Source: Limnobacter sp. SAORIC-580
GTDB lineage: Bacteria > Pseudomonadota > Gammaproteobacteria > Burkholderiales > Burkholderiaceae_B
Direction: 5' to 3'
Assembly: GCF_013004065.1 (NCBI RefSeq)
Contig: NZ_CP053084.1
Coordinates: 806,001-870,000, forward strand
DNA length: 64,000 nucleotides
A program made the position numbers and the translations under genes. Below, piece after piece: positions 63,956 through 64,000 of the stretch (position 1 is its first letter; every line of letters starts with the position of its first letter). A model generated the notes under the pieces. The model saw only the letters and a list, made by a program, of their open reading frames with translations, was not told where the DNA came from and did no database searches.

Positions 63956-64000
63956 GCCGGATTGGCGAAATTTTCTGACAACGCTTTGAAGCCTGTTTCA

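Overview
The window is a gene-dense, moderate-GC proteobacterial chromosome segment. The phenol hydroxylase/meta-cleavage genes, DmpR-type regulator, DUF1302/DUF1329 proteins, Ohr/OhrR pair and many small lipoproteins all point to Burkholderiales. The layout recalls Limnobacter-like aquatic betaproteobacteria, but that genus-level statement is inference. I see no tRNA, rRNA, CRISPR array or insertion sequence.

Region 1 (1-18.8 kb) is a phenol catabolic island in two arms. The plus arm holds the lower meta pathway: dmpD (cut by the window edge), dmpE, F, G, H and I. It turns ring-cleavage product into pyruvate and acetyl-CoA. The minus arm holds dmpKLMNOP (multicomponent phenol hydroxylase), dmpQ (ferredoxin) and dmpB (catechol 2,3-dioxygenase), read from a sigma-54 promoter at 18.79 kb with DmpR-type upstream sites. 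The activator gene dmpR follows dmpB. Between the arms lies a four-gene envelope cassette: a BNR-repeat lipoprotein, an RND/MMPL transporter, a DUF1302 protein and a DUF1329 protein. It probably moves a hydrophobic compound across the envelope. A decayed gene fragment lies just upstream of the phenol promoter.

Region 2 (19-26 kb) has a GDT1/UPF0016 manganese exporter under a yybP-ykoY riboswitch, a 3-hydroxyisobutyryl-CoA hydrolase, katG, and a LysR regulator divergent from an isochorismatase-pirin pair.

Region 3 (26.2-30.3 kb) is a tight five-gene operon: acyl-CoA dehydrogenase, SDR, APH-type kinase, DUF6285 and histidine phosphatase. The first four match the LvaC, LvaD, LvaA and LvaB types of the phosphorylation-dependent 4-hydroxyacyl-CoA (levulinate) pathway.

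Region 4 (30.3-36.3 kb) has an ECF42-type sigma factor with its DGPF/YciI partners and an SnoaL-like protein, preceded by a fitting promoter motif. A Fur box separates the sigma gene from a divergent TonB siderophore receptor, which is followed by an AdeT-like binding protein.

Region 5 (36.3-51.1 kb) is rich in exported lipid- and redox-related proteins: neutral ceramidase and DUF3089 lipoproteins, a nitroreductase, an SrpA-like catalase, an iron alcohol dehydrogenase, a second TonB receptor, a PhaC-like hydrolase with serine instead of cysteine, LVIVD and DUF305 lipoproteins, an exported intradiol dioxygenase, ChaN and an HExxH protein.

Region 6 (51.1-64 kb) has a dienelactone hydrolase, ohrR and ohr sharing an operator-like motif; an amidoligase / glutamine-amidotransferase / YqaA operon; arsH; modABC; a large DUF6351 lipoprotein; a hybrid histidine kinase; and an RpiR-type regulator.
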